From contig NZ_CP013126.1 of NCBI RefSeq assembly GCF_001441165.1, positions 3,067,551 through 3,131,550 on the forward strand: a DNA stretch of 64,000 bases, given 5' to 3'. Position 1 is the stretch's first letter, and every line of letters starts with the position of its first letter. Below are positions 51,840 through 61,419 of this stretch, one piece after another. The position numbers and the translations under genes are program-made. The notes under the pieces were generated by a model that saw only the letters and a program-made list of their open reading frames with translations, made no database searches and was not told the origin of the DNA. This stretch comes from Acidipropionibacterium acidipropionici. GTDB lineage: Bacteria; Actinomycetota; Actinomycetes; Propionibacteriales; Propionibacteriaceae.

Positions 51840-53306
51840 GTGCCCGTGCTGCTGAAACGCGCCCGTCCGCTGGATCTGCGGACCGGCCTCCTCCGTGATC
51901 CCGTCGACCTGCTGACCGGGGGCGGGCGGATCTCGGCGCCTCCGGCCACGGTGCAGGCCGAGGTCATCGATCTGGAGGGCCGTGCGGTGATCCCCGGCCT
52001 GTGGGATGAGCACGTCCACGTCGGCCAGCTCGCACTCGCCCGGCGGCGGTTCGAGGTGAGTCAGACGGCCTCGGTCGAGGGGATCCTGGCCGATGTGGCG
52101 GTACACCTCGCCGAGCTGCCGACCCCCGGCGCGGGCCTCATCGTGCAGGGCTTCGGATTCCGGGCCTCGCAGTGGGACCGGTTGCCGAGCTCGGCGGATC
52201 TGGACCGGGTCGTCGGAGAGGTGCCGGTCGCCCTCGTCTCGGCCGATCTGCACTCGGTGTGGTGCAGCACCCGGGCCGCCAGGGAGTTGGGATTCGGCGG
52301 TGACGGGTTCCTCACCGAGGCGGATTCCTTCGAGGCCCAGACCCGATTGGCGAGGATGAGCCCGGAGGCTCTGGACCTGGCGGTGTCGGCCTGCGGCCAG
52401 GAGGCGGCCGCCCGCGGCGTGGTGGGCATCCGCGACATGGAGTTCGACTCCGATATCGAGACCTGGCTTCGCCGGGAGGCCACCGGCTGCTGCCATCACC
52501 GGGTCGAGGTGGCCGTCTACCCGGATCGTCTCGATGAGGCGGTGGCCCGGGGACTTGCGACCGGCCGGGCGGCCGCGCCCGGCAGCCTGGTGGCGATGGG
52601 GCCGCTCAAGGTGATCGTCGACGGGTCGATGTCCACCCATTCGGCGTGGTGCCACGAGCCCTACCCGGGCGGCGACGGCCCCGACGGCGCCGGGGTGGAC
52701 ACCGTCGGCCCCCGGGACCTGGAATCCCTGCTGGCGCGGGCCCGCGATGCCGATCTGCTCTCGGCGGTGCATGCGATCGGCGACCGTGCGGCCACGACGG
52801 TCCTCGACGCCTTCGAGATCACCGGGGAGCGGGGCTCGTTGGAGCACGCCCAGCTGCTCCGCCGGTCCGACCTGCCGAGATTCGCCGCACTGGGGGTGAC
52901 GGCCAGCGTGCAGCCGCTGCACCTGGTCGACGACCGCGACGCCGCCGATGTCGTCTGGGCGGATCGGACCGGGCGCACCTTCCTGTTCGCCGATCTTCTG
53001 GCCTCAGGGGCCCGTCTGGCCTTCGGTTCCGACGCGCCGGTCTCGCCGGTCGATCCGTGGGCGGCGGTGCGGGTGGCCGTCGAGCGCACCGGCGACCGGC
53101 GTCCGCCCTGGCACCCCGAGCAGGCGATCGGGCTGTCGGAGGCGCTGCTGGCCAGCACCAGGGGGATCGCCGTGACGGCTCCGGGCGGGCCGGCCGATCT
53201 GGTGGCCTTGGACGTCGACCCCTTCGCCCTGGGCGGCGAGGATCTGGCGGGGGTGACGTCGGCCCTCACGATGGCCGGGGGCCGCGTCACCCACACACTC
53301 CTCTGA
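51840..53306 (+). CDS. Amidohydrolase family protein (YtcJ-like)
   Basis: The 488-residue TIM-barrel amidohydrolase has VIPGLWDEHVHVG with the HXH metal pair, VVGIRDMEFD, HAIGDRA and SLEHAQLL with histidines, and FGSDAPVSPVDPW with the catalytic Asp and SPVDPW signature of the YtcJ branch. Substrate unknown. It starts at GTG and is divergent from leuA. In mycobacteria an amidase gene (amiA2) sits in the same place next to era, but it belongs to a different family. Confidence 0.82.
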   Translation: MPVLLKRARPLDLRTGLLRDPVDLLTGGGRISAPPATVQAEVIDLEGRAVIPGLWDEHVHVGQLALARRRFEVSQTASVEGILADVAVHLAELPTPGAGLIVQGFGFRASQWDRLPSSADLDRVVGEVPVALVSADLHSVWCSTRAARELGFGGDGFLTEADSFEAQTRLARMSPEALDLAVSACGQEAAARGVVGIRDMEFDSDIETWLRREATGCCHHRVEVAVYPDRLDEAVARGLATGRAAAPGSLVAMGPLKVIVDGSMSTHSAWCHEPYPGGDGPDGAGVDTVGPRDLESLLARARDADLLSAVHAIGDRAATTVLDAFEITGERGSLEHAQLLRRSDLPRFAALGVTASVQPLHLVDDRDAADVVWADRTGRTFLFADLLASGARLAFGSDAPVSPVDPWAAVRVAVERTGDRRPPWHPEQAIGLSEALLASTRGIAVTAPGGPADLVALDVDPFALGGEDLAGVTSALTMAGGRVTHTLL

Positions 53307-53376
53307 GCGCGATCGCGGACCCGACCCGCTCGGGGAGGCGGCGAGCCCTGGCGAGCGTGGGGGGTCGGCCCCTCCG

Positions 53377-54438
53377 CTAAAAGCCCAGTCTGTTCAGGTA
53401 CTTCGGGTCGGACTGCCAGTCCTTGAGGACCTTCACCTGGAGGTTCAGATGGACCGGGGTCCCCAGCAGCGCGGAGATCTGGGCCCGTGCCCTGGTGCCG
53501 ACGTCCTTGATGTGGGCGCCACCGCGGCCGATCATGATGCCCTTCTGGGAGTCGCGTTCGACGATGAGGGAGGCGACGACGTCGAGCAGCGGCCTGTCCT
53601 CGGGCCGTCCCTCGCGCTGTCCCATCTCCTCGATCTCCACCGCGATGGAGTGCGGAAGCTCGTCGCGGACGTCGACGAGGGCCGCCTCGCGGATGAGTTC
53701 GGCGACCAGGGTCTCGGTGGGCTCGTCGGTGATCTCCCCGTCGGGGTAGTAGGCCGGCCCCTCGGGCAGCAGCCCGATGATGGCGTCGCGGGCCTCCTCG
53801 ACCTGCTCGCCCGAGACCGCCGAGCAGGGCACGATCTCCTCGAAGTGCACGCCCAGCTGCTCCTCGAGGGAGGCGATCGCCGTCAGGTGCTGGGCCAGCC
53901 GGGAGCCGGAGACGAGGTCGGCCTTGGTCGCCAGGGCCACGAGCCTGGGGCCCGACCCCAGCTTGGCGATCTCGCCCACCAGATAGGTGTCTCCCGGCCC
54001 GATCCGCTGATTGCAGGGCAGGCAGATCCCGATCACGTCGACCTGGGACCAGGTCTCGCGGACCAGATCGTTGAGCCTCTCGCCCAGCAGGGTGCGGGGT
54101 TTGTGGAGGCCGGGTGTGTCGATGAGGACGAGCTGCGCGTTCTCGGTGGCCACCACTCCGCGCACGGCATGCCTGGTGGTCTGCGGCTTGGCGGTCGTGA
54201 TGGCGATCTTCGATCCCACCAGGGCATTGGTGAGGGTGGACTTGCCGGCATTGGGCCGGCCCACGAAGCAGGCGAAGCCGGAGCGGAAACCGGGGCGGGT
54301 GGCCTCGGCGACCCGAGCCGCCACGTAGTCGGCGTCGGAGACGTCCTCGTCGTCGCCGTCCATGAGATCGGCCAGGCTGGGCATCGCCTCGTCATGGTCC
54401 TCGTCGCCGGCCTGCGGGGGGATGGTCGGGTCAGTCAT
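53377..54438 (-). CDS. era: GTPase Era
   Basis: Era is a ribosome-assembly GTPase that binds the 3' end of 16S rRNA. The 353-residue protein has the P-loop GRPNAGKST, DTPGL (G3), TKADL in place of NKXD (G4, as often in actinobacteria) and the C-terminal KH domain with GIMIGRGGAHIKDVGTRAR. The N-terminal acidic extension of about 45 residues is unusual but plausible. Its start overlaps the end of corC by 8 bp, so it is the last gene of the phoH-ybeY-corC-era operon. Confidence 0.95.
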   Translation of the reverse strand: MTDPTIPPQAGDEDHDEAMPSLADLMDGDDEDVSDADYVAARVAEATRPGFRSGFACFVGRPNAGKSTLTNALVGSKIAITTAKPQTTRHAVRGVVATENAQLVLIDTPGLHKPRTLLGERLNDLVRETWSQVDVIGICLPCNQRIGPGDTYLVGEIAKLGSGPRLVALATKADLVSGSRLAQHLTAIASLEEQLGVHFEEIVPCSAVSGEQVEEARDAIIGLLPEGPAYYPDGEITDEPTETLVAELIREAALVDVRDELPHSIAVEIEEMGQREGRPEDRPLLDVVASLIVERDSQKGIMIGRGGAHIKDVGTRARAQISALLGTPVHLNLQVKVLKDWQSDPKYLNRLGF

Positions 54439-55729
54439 CGTCGTCCTCGTCCTCGGTGGGTTCCTCGGGTGCCAGCCGCACCAGGCATGTGTCGACCAGA
54501 TGGCGGCGGCCACTGGCCTTCTCGGCGGTGATCTCGATGCCCTCCCAGGTGATCCGGGAGCCCGGGAGCGGGACCACGGACAGTTCCTTGGCGAGCAGTC
54601 CGCCGACGGTCTCGACGTCCTCGTCGTCGACCTTACGGTCGAAGAGCTCGCCGAGGTCGTCGACCGGGAATCGGGAGGAGACCCGATAGAGGCCGGGCTC
54701 GACCTCCTCGGTGAGCGTGGGCTCGGCGTCGTACTCGTCGACGATCTCGCCGACGATCTCCTCGACGATGTCCTCGATGGTGGCCAGCCCAGCGGTGCCG
54801 CCGAACTCGTCGATGACGATGACGATGTGATTGCGGTCTCGCTGCATGTCTCGCAGCACGTCGTCGACCGGCTTGGAGTCGGGGTAGAAGACGGCATCGC
54901 GCATCACGCTGGAGACCAGTTCGTGGCGCTGCCCGTCCGGGTTGTCCTGGACCCTGCGGGCCAGATCCTTGAGGTAGACCACGCCCTGGATGTCGTCGAG
55001 ACTGCGCCCGACGACCGGCATCCGGGAGAATCCGGAGCGCAGCGCCAGGGACATGGCCTGCCGCAGTGTCTTGCCGGCCTCGATGTAGACCACGTCGGTG
55101 CGGGGCACCATCACCTCTTTGAGGTAGGTGTCGCCCAGCTCGAAGACCGAGTGGATCATCTCCCTTTCGCCGGCCTCGATGAGGTCGGAGGCCTCGGCGT
55201 AGTCGACCATGTCTCTCAGCTCGGCCTCGGTGGTGAAGGGGCCGTCGATGAATCCTCGTCCGGGTGTCAGCGCGTTGCCGATCATGATGAGTCCCCGGGC
55301 CAGGGGCCCCAGCAGGGTGTGCATGGCCGCCCAGGGGCGCGACAGGATCCGGCAGACGGAGGCGTCATGCTGCTTGCCGAGGGTGCGGGGGGCGACCCCC
55401 CAGAGCAGGAAACTCACCAGCACCATGAGCGCGACGACGATGAGCACCCGTTGCCAGGCCCCGCCCAGATGGGGGAAGAGGGCCTGGCAGACGAGCACGA
55501 TGACCGATGTCTCGCAGCCGATGCGGATCAGCATCGCGGTGTTGATGTAGCGGGCGGGCTCCTCGACCATGTGCAGCACGCGCGCGGTACCGGCCCGGCC
55601 GTCGGCGGCCAGTTCCTCGGCGCGGCTGCGCGACAGGTGCTGGAGGGCGGTCTCGGCGGCCGCGACGACTGACGCCGCCAGAGCCAGGACCAGGGCGACG
55701 GCCAGCTCGATCCATTGGTTCTGGGTCAT
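54431..55729 (-). CDS. corC: CNNM/CorC-type membrane protein with CBS domains
   Basis: The 432-residue protein has an N-terminal DUF21 membrane domain (about residues 1-140), a CBS pair (about 195-330, with [16 protein letters not shown] and [19 protein letters not shown]) and a C-terminal CorC_HlyC FAD-like domain, with an acidic tail [11 protein letters not shown]. Family members are linked to divalent cation export. Its ATG overlaps the ybeY stop by 4 bp and its end overlaps era by 8 bp. Confidence 0.93.
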   Translation of the reverse strand: MTQNQWIELAVALVLALAASVVAAAETALQHLSRSRAEELAADGRAGTARVLHMVEEPARYINTAMLIRIGCETSVIVLVCQALFPHLGGAWQRVLIVVALMVLVSFLLWGVAPRTLGKQHDASVCRILSRPWAAMHTLLGPLARGLIMIGNALTPGRGFIDGPFTTEAELRDMVDYAEASDLIEAGEREMIHSVFELGDTYLKEVMVPRTDVVYIEAGKTLRQAMSLALRSGFSRMPVVGRSLDDIQGVVYLKDLARRVQDNPDGQRHELVSSVMRDAVFYPDSKPVDDVLRDMQRDRNHIVIVIDEFGGTAGLATIEDIVEEIVGEIVDEYDAEPTLTEEVEPGLYRVSSRFPVDDLGELFDRKVDDEDVETVGGLLAKELSVVPLPGSRITWEGIEITAEKASGRRHLVDTCLVRLAPEEPTEDEDDDD

Positions 55730-56193
55730 CGGGCGGTGGCCTGCCCCCGCGCCAGCTCCCAGGCGCTGATGATCTCGTCATTGAGGCCGAACATGACCCG
55801 CTTCTCCTCGGGCTCGGCGTGGTCATGGCCCAGCAGGTGGAGCAGGCCGTGGATGAGCAGGTACTCGGCCTCGCCGTCGGGGGTGCGCCCGTTCTCGGCC
55901 GCCTGGCGGGCGGTGACGGTGGGGCACAGGACGATGTCGCCGAGGATGCCCTCGGGCGGCTCCTCGCCGTCGGCGGGGGCGCGCAGCTCGTCCATCGGGA
56001 AGCTCAGCACATCGGTGGGCCCGGGCAGCCCCATGAACTTCTCGTGGTAGGACTCCATGGTCGCCTCGTCGACCAGCAGGATCGACAGCTCCGCCTCCGG
56101 GTGGATGCGCAGCCGATCCATGGCGAAGCGCGCGAGCCCCACGAGCCCCTGCTCATCGGCCTGGACACCGGACTCGTTGTTGATGTCGATCAT
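55726..56193 (-). CDS. ybeY: Endoribonuclease YbeY
   Basis: YbeY is a metal-dependent RNase needed for 16S 3'-end maturation and ribosome quality control. The 155-residue protein has the three-histidine zinc motif [11 protein letters not shown] and the preceding [30 protein letters not shown] block. It is coupled to phoH upstream and corC downstream by 4-bp overlaps, the conserved phoH-ybeY-corC-era order. Confidence 0.97.
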   Translation of the reverse strand: MIDINNESGVQADEQGLVGLARFAMDRLRIHPEAELSILLVDEATMESYHEKFMGLPGPTDVLSFPMDELRAPADGEEPPEGILGDIVLCPTVTARQAAENGRTPDGEAEYLLIHGLLHLLGHDHAEPEEKRVMFGLNDEIISAWELARGQATAR

Positions 56194-57344
56194 CGTTGTC
56201 TCCTGGACTCCTGGGAGCCGGGACGCCGGTCCCCTCCCCTGGTGCTGTTGCGTCGCTGCGCCCGGTTCCCGGCATGCTCGGCGCGCTCCTCGACGACGGC
56301 GTCGTACTGGTCGTAGGCGGCGACGATCCTCCCGACCAGCTGATGGCGGACGACGTCGCGGCTGGTGAGGTTGCAGAAGGCGATGTCCTCGATGCCGTCG
56401 AGGATGTTCTGGACGATGCGCAGCCCGCTGGTGACACCGCCGGGCAGGTCGACCTGGGTGACGTCGCCTGTCACCACCACCTTCGAGCCGAAGCCGAGGC
56501 GGGTGAGGAACATCTTCATCTGCTCCGGGGAGGTGTTCTGGGCCTCGTCGAGGATGATGAAGGCGTCATTGAGGGTGCGTCCGCGCATATACGCCAACGG
56601 CGCCACCTCCACCGTTCCGGCAGCCAGCAGGCGCGGCACCGCGTCAGGGTCGACCATGTCGTGGAGGGCGTCGTAGAGCGGTCTCAGGTAGGGGTCGATC
56701 TTCTCCGAGAGGGTGCCGGGAAGGAATCCGATCCGCTCGCCTGCCTCGATGGCGGGGCGGGTGAGGATGATGCGGCTGACGGACTTGTTCTGGAGCGCCT
56801 GGACGGCCTTGGCCATCGCCAGGTAGGTCTTGCCGGTGCCGGCCGGGCCGATGCCGAAGACGACCGTATGGGCGTCGATGGCGTCGACGTAGCGCTTCTG
56901 ATTGAGGGTCTTGGGGCGGATGGTCTTCCCGCGGTTGGAGACGATGTCGGCGGTCATCACGGCCGCAGGCTCCTCGCCGTCGCGGTTCATCGCCACGACC
57001 CTCTCGACGTCGTCGCCCGACAGCCCGTGCCCGGTGCGGATGATCGTCACGAGTTCGGTGAAGACCTCGGTGGCCTCACTGATCTGCGCGGCGGTGCCGG
57101 TGAGATGGACCTCGTTCCCACGCACCAGGATCCCCGCCTCCAGGGCCTCCTCGAGGCGTCGCAGATACTCGTCGTTGGGGCCCACCAGGGAGACCATCGA
57201 CACCGATGCGGGCACCGTGAAGGTGCGGGTGCCGGGGCTGGCGGACAGGGTAGGGGTGCTGGTGGTCAGGGTGCTCTCCAGGTGAGTTGTCGACGTGGTC
57301 GTCCAGGTACCGGACCAACTGTAGTCGTGGTGGAATGTCGCCAT
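56190..57344 (-). CDS. phoH: PhoH-like ATPase
   Basis: PhoH is a P-loop ATPase often found with ybeY and linked to RNA metabolism. The protein has the Walker A motif [52 protein letters not shown] and [14 protein letters not shown], with a positively charged C-terminal tail. The ATG used gives 384 residues with a ~45-residue Thr/Ser-rich leader, but it lies only 1 bp from the start of the divergent gene and lacks a ribosome site, so the true start may be further in. Confidence 0.9.
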   Translation of the reverse strand: MATFHHDYSWSGTWTTTSTTHLESTLTTSTPTLSASPGTRTFTVPASVSMVSLVGPNDEYLRRLEEALEAGILVRGNEVHLTGTAAQISEATEVFTELVTIIRTGHGLSGDDVERVVAMNRDGEEPAAVMTADIVSNRGKTIRPKTLNQKRYVDAIDAHTVVFGIGPAGTGKTYLAMAKAVQALQNKSVSRIILTRPAIEAGERIGFLPGTLSEKIDPYLRPLYDALHDMVDPDAVPRLLAAGTVEVAPLAYMRGRTLNDAFIILDEAQNTSPEQMKMFLTRLGFGSKVVVTGDVTQVDLPGGVTSGLRIVQNILDGIEDIAFCNLTSRDVVRHQLVGRIVAAYDQYDAVVEERAEHAGNRAQRRNSTRGGDRRPGSQESRRQR

Positions 57345-58479
57345 GGGTCTTGGCTGGATCGATGACGCCGCGTTCGCGCTGGGCACCGAGCTGTCGGTGG
57401 ACCGGGTGCTGCGCGAGGGGGTGCGCACCACAGTGGCCCGCTGCTGGGTGGACGGCCCGACGGCCGCCAGTCGCGGCGCCAGGACGGTGGTGGCCAAGTG
57501 CTTCCGGTCCCGGGCGATGGCCCGCAACTCGGGCGGCTTCGGGCTCGTGCGCGAGTGGGCGGGGCTGCGCTGCGTGCCCGGGTCGCCGGCGTTGCTGGCG
57601 GCCGATCCGGAGCTCGGTGTGGTGGTCATGGAGAATCTGGGGACGGCCCCCACGCTGGCCGATCTGCTCGCGGGCCCTGATCCGGATGCCGCTCTGGAGG
57701 GCGGCTATGTGTGGGGCCGCGACACGGCCGTCTGGTTGACCGCCTCCCGGCGGGTGGTCGACGACTTCCAGGGCCTGGTGCGCCGGGCCGATCCGGGTAC
57801 CCGCAGCGCCGGCGGCCCGGCCTCTCCCCGGCTGCCGCGCCGGGGTGCGGTGCGGCTCGCCGAGGTGCTGGGAGTCGAGTCCGGGGTCGAGGAGGAGGTC
57901 GCCCAGGAGGTCGACCGCCTCGACGCCCTGGCCGGCGTCGAGGGGCGGCGGGTGGTGAGTCAGGCCGATCCGGCGCCCGACAACCTGGTGATGACTGGTC
58001 CGGGTGAGGGCTCGGAGGTGGTGGTGCGGGCGCTGGATCTGGAGGCGGCGTCCTACCACCACATCGCGGTGGATCTGGCCGGGCTGGTCTCTCCGTGGCC
58101 TGCCAGCGGGCTGCTGGCGCGGATGCCCGATGAGTTCCAGGCGGCCGTGATGACCGGTTTCGGCACGGGGCTGGAGGGCCTGGTCGATCTGCTGGACGAT
58201 CCGGCCATGGACCGGATGGTGGGCCTGGCGGTGCTGTCGGCGGCCCTACAGATGACCGAACTCACCCTGGAGCCGCTGCGGCGCCGCGAGGATGAGGGCC
58301 GGTTCTCGGGGGGCCGCGCCCGGCTGGTGAGCCTGTGGCGACGGTGCGGCGAGCAGGCCGTCGACGCCCCGGTGCTTGCCGGTCTGTGCGCCCGGGCGGC
58401 GGAGAGGGCGGTGCGCGACTGGGGATGGCCGGCACAGCTGCCGTTCTACCCCTGCTTCAGCGATGCGTCACGACCTTGA
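57343..58479 (+). CDS. Aminoglycoside phosphotransferase/kinase-like protein
   Basis: The 378-residue protein has a kinase-like C-lobe: SQADPAPDNLVMTG carries Asp and Asn where the HXDXXXXN catalytic loop is expected (His replaced by Gln), and VRALDLEAASYHHIAVDLAGL resembles the DXD metal-binding segment. The N-lobe shows VVAKCFRS with a possible ATP-binding Lys and VVVMENLG as a hinge. It is therefore an APH-like protein with diverged catalytic residues. GGTGGA lies about 8 nt before the ATG. Function unknown; it is divergent from phoH. Confidence 0.6.
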   Translation: MGLGWIDDAAFALGTELSVDRVLREGVRTTVARCWVDGPTAASRGARTVVAKCFRSRAMARNSGGFGLVREWAGLRCVPGSPALLAADPELGVVVMENLGTAPTLADLLAGPDPDAALEGGYVWGRDTAVWLTASRRVVDDFQGLVRRADPGTRSAGGPASPRLPRRGAVRLAEVLGVESGVEEEVAQEVDRLDALAGVEGRRVVSQADPAPDNLVMTGPGEGSEVVVRALDLEAASYHHIAVDLAGLVSPWPASGLLARMPDEFQAAVMTGFGTGLEGLVDLLDDPAMDRMVGLAVLSAALQMTELTLEPLRRREDEGRFSGGRARLVSLWRRCGEQAVDAPVLAGLCARAAERAVRDWGWPAQLPFYPCFSDASRP

Positions 58480-58504
58480 GTGCCCGTTCTGGTATCGATG
58501 ACCC

Positions 58505-58825
58505 ATGACCGATCCCATCACTGTCATCGACTTCGACGGCGGCTCGTCCGTCAACTTCGACGCCGGCACCCACCCGGCCGATGCCGCCATCAGGGCCGCT
58601 GGCCATGAGCCGAACGGCTACTTCTGGGAGGGCCTGGTGCAGTACGCGTTTCCCGGGGCCGAGGCGCTGGAGATGGATTCCGAGGCCGACATGTTCTCGG
58701 CCACCGGGGACCGGGCCGTCCTGGAAAGACTCGCACCGTGGCTGGACGCTCTCCTCGCCGATCCTGATCGCGTCTCCGCTCTCATCTCTCAAGCACTCGC
58801 CCACGGGGTGGAGTTCGACGACTGA
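58505..58825 (+). CDS. Imm51-like immunity protein
   Basis: The 106-residue protein resembles the Imm51 family of toxin-immunity proteins: DGGSSVNFDAG, DAAIRAAGHEPNGYFWEGL and MFSATGDRAVLERLA fit the family pattern as I remember it. Such proteins neutralise polymorphic toxins. No toxin gene is visible within several kilobases, so it is an orphan here. It follows the kinase-like gene by 25 bp on the same strand. Confidence 0.6.
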   Translation: MTDPITVIDFDGGSSVNFDAGTHPADAAIRAAGHEPNGYFWEGLVQYAFPGAEALEMDSEADMFSATGDRAVLERLAPWLDALLADPDRVSALISQALAHGVEFDD

Positions 58826-58843
58826 GGGCGGCACCGAGCCCCG

Positions 58844-59449
58844 TCATTCCCCGTCGAGCCACTCGGCGATGAGGATGGCGTCGTCGCCGTGACGGAAGAC
58901 CTCCTGGCGTCCGGGCCGCAACCCCACCACGGACATGACCGCAGAAACCTTTTCCATCGTGTCGAAGCGTTCCCGATCCGGGTTCGGGCCCCCGTGGGCG
59001 GCGGCATCGGATGTCATGAAGGTGGCGGTGACCACCCGGCCGCCCGGGCGCAGCACCCTCGTCCACTCCCCCACCACTGCCTGAGTGTCGGACATCAGAT
59101 GCAGTGCCACCACGCAGGTGACCAGGTCGAAGGAGCGGTCGTCGAAGGGCAGGCTCGTGGCATCCCCGGTCCTCAGGTCCGCACCGGGCAGGTGATGCCG
59201 GGCGACCTCGAGCATGCGCGGCGCCAGGTCGATCCCCGACATCGCCAGTCCCGCGGCGGGGAATCTATCGGCCATCGCGCGCAGCACAAGTCCGGTGCCC
59301 GTACCGACATCCAGGACGGCGCCGTCCGCGGCGGGGGCCGCGAAGGCGGCGACGGCGCCGGCCAGTGCCGCATGCATGGCCGATGAGTCGTACTCCTCGG
59401 CCCGTGCGTCGAACCGTCTTCTCACCGCGTCGAGCTGATCGTCCTCCAC
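58844..59449 (-). CDS. Class I SAM-dependent methyltransferase
   Basis: The 201-residue methyltransferase has the SAM-binding motif I VLDVGTGTGLVLRAMA, motif II SGIDLAPRMLEVAR, GDATSLPFDDRSFDLVTCVVALHL and WTRVLRPGGRVV. Its substrate cannot be inferred; the small size suits a ubiE/BioC-like enzyme. It starts at GTG, with TATTCT about 6-7 nt upstream, so it may be leaderless. It is divergent from the MFS gene and shares the intergenic region with the inverted repeat there. Confidence 0.85.
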   Translation of the reverse strand: MEDDQLDAVRRRFDARAEEYDSSAMHAALAGAVAAFAAPAADGAVLDVGTGTGLVLRAMADRFPAAGLAMSGIDLAPRMLEVARHHLPGADLRTGDATSLPFDDRSFDLVTCVVALHLMSDTQAVVGEWTRVLRPGGRVVTATFMTSDAAAHGGPNPDRERFDTMEKVSAVMSVVGLRPGRQEVFRHGDDAILIAEWLDGE

Positions 59450-59485
59450 GCCCGGAGAATATCCGATGCACCACCCAGGGCCATT

Positions 59486-59507
59486 ACGCAAGCTCTCTTG
59501 CGCAATC
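59486..59507. promoter_or_regulatory. Inverted repeat operator upstream of the MFS-ArsR pair
   Basis: TTACGCAAG and CTTGCGCAA are separated by CTCT and match as an inverted repeat with one mismatch; a further CTTGCG half-site lies at 59513-59518. It sits 27-48 bp before the MFS start codon, the usual place for binding of an ArsR-type repressor encoded downstream. Confidence 0.55.
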
Positions 59508-59533
59508 GTTCTTGCGGATTTAGCCTCCTGATC

Positions 59534-60799
59534 ATGCGGACTCACACGTTGTCTACGGCCCCCACCCGCCTGACACGCAATCGCGACTACCTGGCATGGC
59601 TGGCCGCCGACACCTCCTGGCAGTTCGGAAGCGCCGTCCAAGGGTTCGCGATGACGCTCATCTGCTACGCCGTCACGGGCTCCTACGCCCAGGCCGGGGC
59701 CGTCGCCACCGTCTCCACCATCGTCTCGATGGTGGTCATGGTGCCCGGCGGGGTGCTCGTGGACCGCTGGGACCGCCGCCGGTCGCTCATGATCTCCGGC
59801 GCCCTGCGCATGGTGGTGTATGCCGCGGCCGCGACGGCGTGGTGGGCCGGCGTCCTCACCGCTCCCCTGCTCTACGCGGTCGGTGTCGCCTCTGGGGTGG
59901 TGACCGGCCTGTTCAGCGGAGCCTCCGACGCCGCCCTGAGGTCGGTGGTCGGCACCGCGGACCTGCCGCGGGCCGTCGCCTCCAACCAGGGCCGCGACGG
60001 AGCCGTGAGCCTGGCCGCTCCCCCACTGTCCGGACTGCTGATGGGCGCCTCCTACGCGCTGCCCTTCCTGACGGCGTCGATCGGCTCCCTGCTCCAGATC
60101 CTGTGCACCCGTCGCATCCGCGCCGATCTGCGGCCTCGGCACGACCGGCCCTCCCCCGGCCAGGACACCTGGCACCAGGAGATGCTCGCCGGTTCTCGCA
60201 CCATCCTCGGATCCCCCCTGCTGCGCCGGATCCTGCCGGCCCTCATCCTCGTCAACGCCGGGCTCAACGCCCTGTACACCGGCGTCACCCTCATCCTCAC
60301 CGGCCGGGGCGTTCCCGCCTGGCGGATCGGGCTGATCGACTCGGTGATGGCTGTCGGCATGCTGATCGGGGCGGTTCTCGCCCAGCGGCTCATCTCCCGC
60401 GTGCCGACCGGCCGACTGGTCGTCACGATCTTCATCGCCTGCACCGCCGTGCTGGTGCCCGTCGCCCTCACCCAGTCGGTGCCGGTGGTCCTGGCCTGCT
60501 TCGGTGTGCTGGGGCTGCTGGTGCCCGCCGTCAACGGGGCGATGGGCGGCTATCTGCAGGCCATCATCCCCGACGAGTTGCAGGGCCGGGCGCTCGCCGC
60601 CATGCACCTGGTGCAGATGACCCTTCCCGGGCTCATGCCCGCCGCCGCGGGGCTCGGGCTGCAGCATCTGGGAGCGGGGCCCACCATGGCGGCCACCCTG
60701 ATCCTCTTCCCCGCGGCCGCGATCCTCATGGCCACCCACCGCGAGCTGCGTGCACTGCCGACCCCGGACCGGTGGGAGATCGGTACCGTGGAGCCGTGA
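59534..60799 (+). CDS. Major facilitator superfamily exporter
   Basis: The 421-residue protein has 12 predicted membrane helices and MFS signatures such as GVLVDRWDRRRSLM after helix 2 and VPTGRLVV after helix 8. It resembles the MFS_3/enterobactin-exporter branch of drug or siderophore exporters. The downstream ArsR-type gene overlaps its stop by 4 bp, so the pair is a regulated export module. Substrate unknown. Confidence 0.85.
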   Translation: MRTHTLSTAPTRLTRNRDYLAWLAADTSWQFGSAVQGFAMTLICYAVTGSYAQAGAVATVSTIVSMVVMVPGGVLVDRWDRRRSLMISGALRMVVYAAAATAWWAGVLTAPLLYAVGVASGVVTGLFSGASDAALRSVVGTADLPRAVASNQGRDGAVSLAAPPLSGLLMGASYALPFLTASIGSLLQILCTRRIRADLRPRHDRPSPGQDTWHQEMLAGSRTILGSPLLRRILPALILVNAGLNALYTGVTLILTGRGVPAWRIGLIDSVMAVGMLIGAVLAQRLISRVPTGRLVVTIFIACTAVLVPVALTQSVPVVLACFGVLGLLVPAVNGAMGGYLQAIIPDELQGRALAAMHLVQMTLPGLMPAAAGLGLQHLGAGPTMAATLILFPAAAILMATHRELRALPTPDRWEIGTVEP

Positions 60800-61413
60800 G
60801 CGACTCGCAGGAACGGCCCTTCGAGCCGGCGCACCCGTCTCCCGAGAGGGCGCTCGAGCTGCTGCGAGCGATCGCCCATCCCGTGCGCGCGAAGATCCTT
60901 CGCACCATGATGTTCGGGGAGCCCATGCGGGTATCCGACGTCGCCGCAGCCGTCGAGGAGCCCGCCAATTCCGTCTCGTACCATCTCCGCCAGCTCGCCA
61001 GGGCTGGCATCACCCGCACCACCGAGCCCGAGGACGCCCACGACCGTCGGGAGACCTGGTGGGTGGTCGACGACTGGAGCGGCGTGAGCATCGATCCCGG
61101 CGCGATCCGCTCCCTTCCGGGGGGCGGGGCGGTGCTGTCGGCGCTGGACACGGCCGATGCGTCCGACCTCGCCGACGTCTTCTCCATGGCCCGGGCCGAG
61201 GCGACCGAGCGGGCGGGTCTGCCGGCCCTGCGCGGGGACGGCCCGCTGCTGCTCACCGAGGCCGAGGCCCGTGCACTGGTCGAGGCGGTGAGCAGCTTGT
61301 CCGAGCGGGCCCGGGCCTGCTCGCGCGAGCACGCTGATGCCCATGACGCCGACGTGGGTCGCTACGATCTCCGCGTCGCGATCATGCCCCGGACGCAGCG
61401 ACCCGAGGACTGA
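60796..61413 (+). CDS. ArsR-family transcriptional regulator
   Basis: The 205-residue repressor has an ArsR winged helix: LELLRAIAHPVRAKILRTMM, VSDVAAAVEEPANSVSYHLRQLARAGITR with the recognition helix, and an ETWWVVDDWSG wing. The metal-cysteine motif ELCVCDL is absent, so it is likely to sense something other than arsenite. The GTG start overlaps the MFS stop by 4 bp, so it probably controls that exporter through the inverted repeat upstream. Confidence 0.85.
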   Translation: MSDSQERPFEPAHPSPERALELLRAIAHPVRAKILRTMMFGEPMRVSDVAAAVEEPANSVSYHLRQLARAGITRTTEPEDAHDRRETWWVVDDWSGVSIDPGAIRSLPGGGAVLSALDTADASDLADVFSMARAEATERAGLPALRGDGPLLLTEAEARALVEAVSSLSERARACSREHADAHDADVGRYDLRVAIMPRTQRPED

Positions 61414-61419
61414 TCCGGG

